From contig CAYYDD010000066.1 in the NCBI GenBank assembly GCA_964470515.1, positions 1 through 8,559 of the forward strand: a stretch of DNA of 8,559 nt, written 5' to 3'. The notes under the pieces were generated by a model. The model saw nothing but the letters and a program-made list of their open reading frames with translations. It did no database searches and was not told the origin of the DNA. Position 1 is the stretch's first letter, and every line of letters begins with the position of its first letter. Both the position numbers and the translations under genes were made by a program. Below are positions 6,070 through 8,559 of this stretch, in pieces. This DNA comes from RGIG3009 sp964470515. GTDB taxonomy: Bacteria > Bacillota > Clostridia > Oscillospirales > Acutalibacteraceae.

Positions 6070-8394
6070 TTACTGCGCCGCAACGTTCAGGTCGATCCCC
6101 AAACGGGCGGCCGTCGTTTCGACGCTGTCGGTCTTTGTGTTGATGCTGTAGATATATTCGTCGTCATCGATCTGACCATCGTCGTCCAGGTCGACAACAA
6201 TATAACCCTGCGCCGTATACGTGCGCTCAGTCGATACCGTCTTCATAACCGACGCAAAATCAACGTACGAAGCGGTATAATCAACCAGCTTCATATTGCC
6301 GCCCTTTTCATAAACGACAGCATCCCACGTATAACTATCGCGCGTCAGCGTCGAGCCGATCTTCAGCACCTCGTGTGCCGTTCCGTCGACCTTCAGCGTC
6401 AGACCGTCCGCTGTCGCGTCGAAGCCATCGGCCAGATTGATACGGGTCAGGAAGCGGATACCGTAATACGTGTTACCATCCTCCTCCACGCCGTTTTCGC
6501 GGATGGCCGTGCCGATGGAATCCATCTGGAAATTCTGCGTTGCCGTGGACACAAACTGTGCCGTCACCGTGACCGCCTCGTCGGGCATTTTGAACTCGAA
6601 CGTATTGCCCGCCGATTCACGTCCCCACGTCGGTGCGGTTTCCCACGTTTCATTGAGGATCTTGACGGTCGTACCGGACGTCCCACCCGTGTAGGTCAGC
6701 GTGCCGGGGAGTAACATAAAGCCCTCAGCCGGGGTGACCGTCACGGTCACGATATCGTCCTTCGATGCCATGTCCTTTGAGACAGTCAGCGACCCGTTCT
6801 CCGTGGTGCCGACCGCAACCTCGTAGCCCTCTTCTTCGGTCGATACCTCGACTAACGTGATATCGTCGACGTAGGTATAACCGGTAGTTTCGCTGTAGTT
6901 ATCATTCGCGTCTTTTCTAAAGTAGACGGAATAGCCCAGCCAGCTACTATTCTCTGTTGCGATATTATCGTGAGGGCTGAAGGTAACATAGCACTGAGTC
7001 CAACCCGTGTTCTCACTGCTACCGAACTTCAGGTACACGTTCTTCTCCGACGCCGTCCCCGAGCCGTCGTCGATACCCTTTGTTAGTGAAGAATTGTGGC
7101 CAGTCACGGAATAATAGCTAAAATAAAGAGCTACAGCATCACCATAAACCCAAAAGGATAAGGTATACGTCTTCGTAGGATCCACTGATAGGGTGGTGTA
7201 GTTTCCCGCAGTAGAATCATATAAGTAATTGTCTTTGAAAGCTCTGGCGTAGGTGTAGTCGGATTTACCCAACCGTAATACGTTCCCTCTGTCACTATCG
7301 GTCGGGTCGGCAACAATTACACCGCCGTTGCTCTCATTTATCATCGCCGCCAAGGGGTGTTTGGTACCGGCCGCTGTCAATTTGGCCGAATCATCAAACG
7401 TACCCAGTCCGTTGATAAGATCGACCGCTTCCGCTACGGTGGGCGCGGTGACCGTGACGGTCATCGTATCGGTCAGTTCGCCGCAGGTCGCCGTCACCGT
7501 TGCGGTGCCCTCGCCTACAGCAGTAACAACGCCTGTGCTCGCATCAATGGTAGCCACACTCTCGGGGCTGATCGACCAAACGACGTCACCCGGCAACGTA
7601 GCGTTCTCGGGCGTGACCGTAACGGTCAGCGCCTCGGACGTATCGCCCACCTCAAGCTCGAGAGACTCGGGAGAAATCGCGATACCCTCGGCCGGTGTTT
7701 CTTCTTCGGTCGATACCTCGACTAACGTGATATCGTCGACGTAGGTATAACCGGTAGTTTCGCTGTAGTTATCATTCGCGTCTTTTCTAAAGTAGACGGA
7801 ATAGCCCAGCCAGCTACTATTCTCTGTTGCGATATTATCGTGAGGGCTGAAGGTAACATAGCACTGAGTCCAACCCGTGTTCTCACTGCTACCGAACTTC
7901 AGGTACACGTTCTTCTCCGACGCCGTCCCCGAGCCGTCGTCGATACCCTTTGTTAGTGAAGAATTGTGGCCAGTCACGGAATAATAGCTAAAATAAAGAG
8001 CTACAGCATCACCATAAACCCAAAAGGATAAGGTATACGTCTTCGTAGGATCCACTGATAGGGTGGTGTAGTTTCCCGCAGTAGAATCATATAAGTAATT
8101 GTCTTTGAAAGCTCTGGCGTAGGTGTAGTCGGATTTACCCAACCGTAATACGTTCCCTCTGTCACTATCGGTCGGGTCGGCAACAATTACACCGCCGTTG
8201 CTCTCATTTATCATCGCCGCCAAGGGGTGTTTGGTACCGGCCGCTGTCAATTTGGCCGAATCATCAAACGTACCCAGTCCGTTGATAAGATCGACCGCTT
8301 CCGCCGTAGCGGGCAGCATCAGGCCGGTCACTCCGCACGTGACGACCATCGCAACGGCCAAGATCCAGGATAAAATTCGCCGTGTCATTTTCAT
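6070..8394 (-). CDS. Secreted multi-domain protein with duplicated CBM-like modules and Big_2 domain
   Basis: This 774-residue exported protein probably binds glycan at the cell surface or outside the cell. A signal peptide spans 1 to about 31-33 (MKMTRRIL, hydrophobic core, ATAEA). A beta-sandwich module resembling CBM_4_9 carbohydrate-binding domains follows at about 34-227 (YTLSFWVYGDA, then YVDDITLVEV at the end). Next are a Big_2 Ig-like domain (237-318), an identical second module (321-522), an InlB-B-repeat-like domain (523-615) and a C-terminal domain (about 616-774) with IRENG...YYGIRFLTRI and an EF-hand-type loop DLDDDGQIDDDE at 735-746. No catalytic domain, LPxTG, SLH or membrane anchor is seen, so retention on the wall is unexplained. 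ATG 8394 is chosen for AAGGAG 10 bases upstream; the frame extends to 8430 without a better start. The small peptide gene follows. Confidence 0.88.
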   Translation of the reverse strand: MKMTRRILSWILAVAMVVTCGVTGLMLPATAEAVDLINGLGTFDDSAKLTAAGTKHPLAAMINESNGGVIVADPTDSDRGNVLRLGKSDYTYARAFKDNYLYDSTAGNYTTLSVDPTKTYTLSFWVYGDAVALYFSYYSVTGHNSSLTKGIDDGSGTASEKNVYLKFGSSENTGWTQCYVTFSPHDNIATENSSWLGYSVYFRKDANDNYSETTGYTYVDDITLVEVSTEEETPAEGIAISPESLELEVGDTSEALTVTVTPENATLPGDVVWSISPESVATIDASTGVVTAVGEGTATVTATCGELTDTMTVTVTAPTVAEAVDLINGLGTFDDSAKLTAAGTKHPLAAMINESNGGVIVADPTDSDRGNVLRLGKSDYTYARAFKDNYLYDSTAGNYTTLSVDPTKTYTLSFWVYGDAVALYFSYYSVTGHNSSLTKGIDDGSGTASEKNVYLKFGSSENTGWTQCYVTFSPHDNIATENSSWLGYSVYFRKDANDNYSETTGYTYVDDITLVEVSTEEEGYEVAVGTTENGSLTVSKDMASKDDIVTVTVTPAEGFMLLPGTLTYTGGTSGTTVKILNETWETAPTWGRESAGNTFEFKMPDEAVTVTAQFVSTATQNFQMDSIGTAIRENGVEEDGNTYYGIRFLTRINLADGFDATADGLTLKVDGTAHEVLKIGSTLTRDSYTWDAVVYEKGGNMKLVDYTASYVDFASVMKTVSTERTYTAQGYIVVDLDDDGQIDDDEYIYSINTKTDSVETTAARLGIDLNVAAQ
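6830..7434 (-). repeat. 605-bp direct repeat, C-terminal copy
   Basis: This segment is identical at every base to 7700-8304, at an offset of 870 bp. It encodes residues 321-522 of the secreted protein, the second CBM-like module. The match ends at 6829/7699 and 7435/8305, where the bases differ. The segment is clearly lower in GC than its flanks. Confidence 0.98.
7700..8304 (-). repeat. 605-bp direct repeat, N-terminal copy
   Basis: This is the first copy, encoding residues 31-232, from the AEA at the signal-peptide cleavage site through the acidic STEEE linker. It is separated from the other copy by 265 bp that encode the Big_2 domain. The repeat period of 870 bp equals 290 codons, so gain or loss of one unit keeps the reading frame. 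Confidence 0.98.
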
Positions 8395-8416
8395 AACGCT
8401 CTCTCCTTGTGATATT

Positions 8417-8432
8417 ACTTGATATAACAAGT
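8417..8432 (-). promoter_or_regulatory. Short inverted repeat in the 5' leader of the secreted-protein gene
   Basis: ACTTG (8417-8421) and CAAGT (8428-8432) flank a 6-base A/T loop, between the predicted transcription start and the ribosome binding site. It may be a small operator or leader hairpin; five base pairs is weak support. Confidence 0.25.
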
Positions 8433-8447
8433 GGTATTACCTTCCAC

Positions 8448-8476
8448 AGTATACCGCATTTTCTATGATTTGTCAA
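8448..8476 (-). promoter_or_regulatory. Strong sigma-A promoter of the secreted-protein gene
   Basis: A consensus -35 TTGACA (8476-8471) and a -10 TATACT (8453-8448, 5 of 6) are separated by exactly 17 bp. The start of transcription is expected near 8441, giving a leader of about 47 bases before the ATG at 8394. This is the strongest-looking promoter inside the window. Confidence 0.88.
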
Positions 8477-8504
8477 TAGGCTTTTTTGGCGTGGTACGAG
8501 AATT

Positions 8505-8533
8505 ACTGTAGGTGTTACAATGATGTGTGACAA
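8505..8533 (-). promoter_or_regulatory. Possible second, upstream promoter
   Basis: TTGTCA (8533-8528, 5 of 6) and TACAGT (8510-8505, 4 of 6) are also 17 bp apart, 57 bp upstream of the main promoter. Tandem promoters are plausible, but the weaker -10 box could be chance. Confidence 0.3.
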
Positions 8534-8559
8534 AAGATAAAAAATAGTAGCGAATAGGA

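Noticed and set aside
6157..6192. Dockerin domain in the secreted protein
   Set aside because: Only one calcium-type loop is present; a dockerin needs two duplicated loop-helix segments of about 22 residues each.
7131..8186. Two identical 61-residue minus-strand frames (7131-7316 and 8001-8186)
   Set aside because: They are out-of-frame shadows inside the two copies of the direct repeat; their identity only reflects the duplication.
6830..8304. CRISPR array or insertion sequence
   Set aside because: There are only two long copies, both in one coding frame, with no short repeats with spacers, no terminal inverted repeats and no transposase.
8395..8440. Riboswitch in the leader of the secreted-protein gene
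   Set aside because: The leader is only about 47 bases, too short for a known metabolite riboswitch, and shows only a 5-bp inverted repeat.

Overview
The window looks like chromosome of a Gram-positive Clostridia member, probably a gut-type Oscillospiraceae/Ruminococcaceae relative. This is inferred from the roughly 60% GC background, strong AAGGAGG-type ribosome binding sites, near-consensus sigma-A promoters, a secreted protein with Big_2 and CBM-like modules, and the style of the short genes. All eight genes I can support lie on the minus strand, so transcription runs from high to low coordinates. I see no rRNA, tRNA, CRISPR array, transposase or phage gene.

Region 1 (8559 to about 5870) is a two-gene unit for a secreted protein. 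A near-perfect promoter (TTGACA, 17 bp, TATACT) drives a 774-residue protein: signal peptide, CBM-like module, Big_2 domain, an exact second copy of the CBM-like module, an InlB-B-repeat-like domain, and a C-terminal domain with a canonical EF-hand loop. The two module copies are a 605-bp direct repeat with no mismatch. Fifteen bases after the stop codon lies an unlisted small gene for a 38-residue peptide with a YxxPxL motif like that of some RiPP leader peptides. A 16-bp GC hairpin follows.

Region 2 (about 5720 to 4295) is one gene with its own promoter, whose -10 box sits in an 11-bp perfect inverted repeat. The 439-residue product joins a degenerate ECF-sigma-like N-terminus, one membrane helix and an outside cyclophilin (peptidyl-prolyl isomerase) domain. 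A strong intrinsic terminator follows directly.

Region 3 (4285 to 98) is a five-gene operon from a TTGCAA/TACACT promoter. It encodes a galactokinase-like GHMP kinase, a sugar-1-phosphate nucleotidyltransferase-like protein (4-nt overlap with the kinase gene), a PF14907-type uncharacterised nucleotidyltransferase, a single-pass membrane protein and a Fur/Zur-family regulator, ending at a hairpin with a T-tract. The first two genes look like a 'sugar to sugar-1-phosphate to NDP-sugar' pair for surface polysaccharide or glycoconjugate synthesis. The galactokinase signature is altered at a sugar-contacting position, so the substrate may not be galactose.

At the left edge a strong promoter with an A/T-rich upstream element reads out of the window. 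The most interesting points are the perfect in-frame duplication, the small YxxPxL peptide, the sigma-like/cyclophilin fusion and the unusual kinase/nucleotidyltransferase operon. Function assignments rest on motif recognition by eye; no database search was run.
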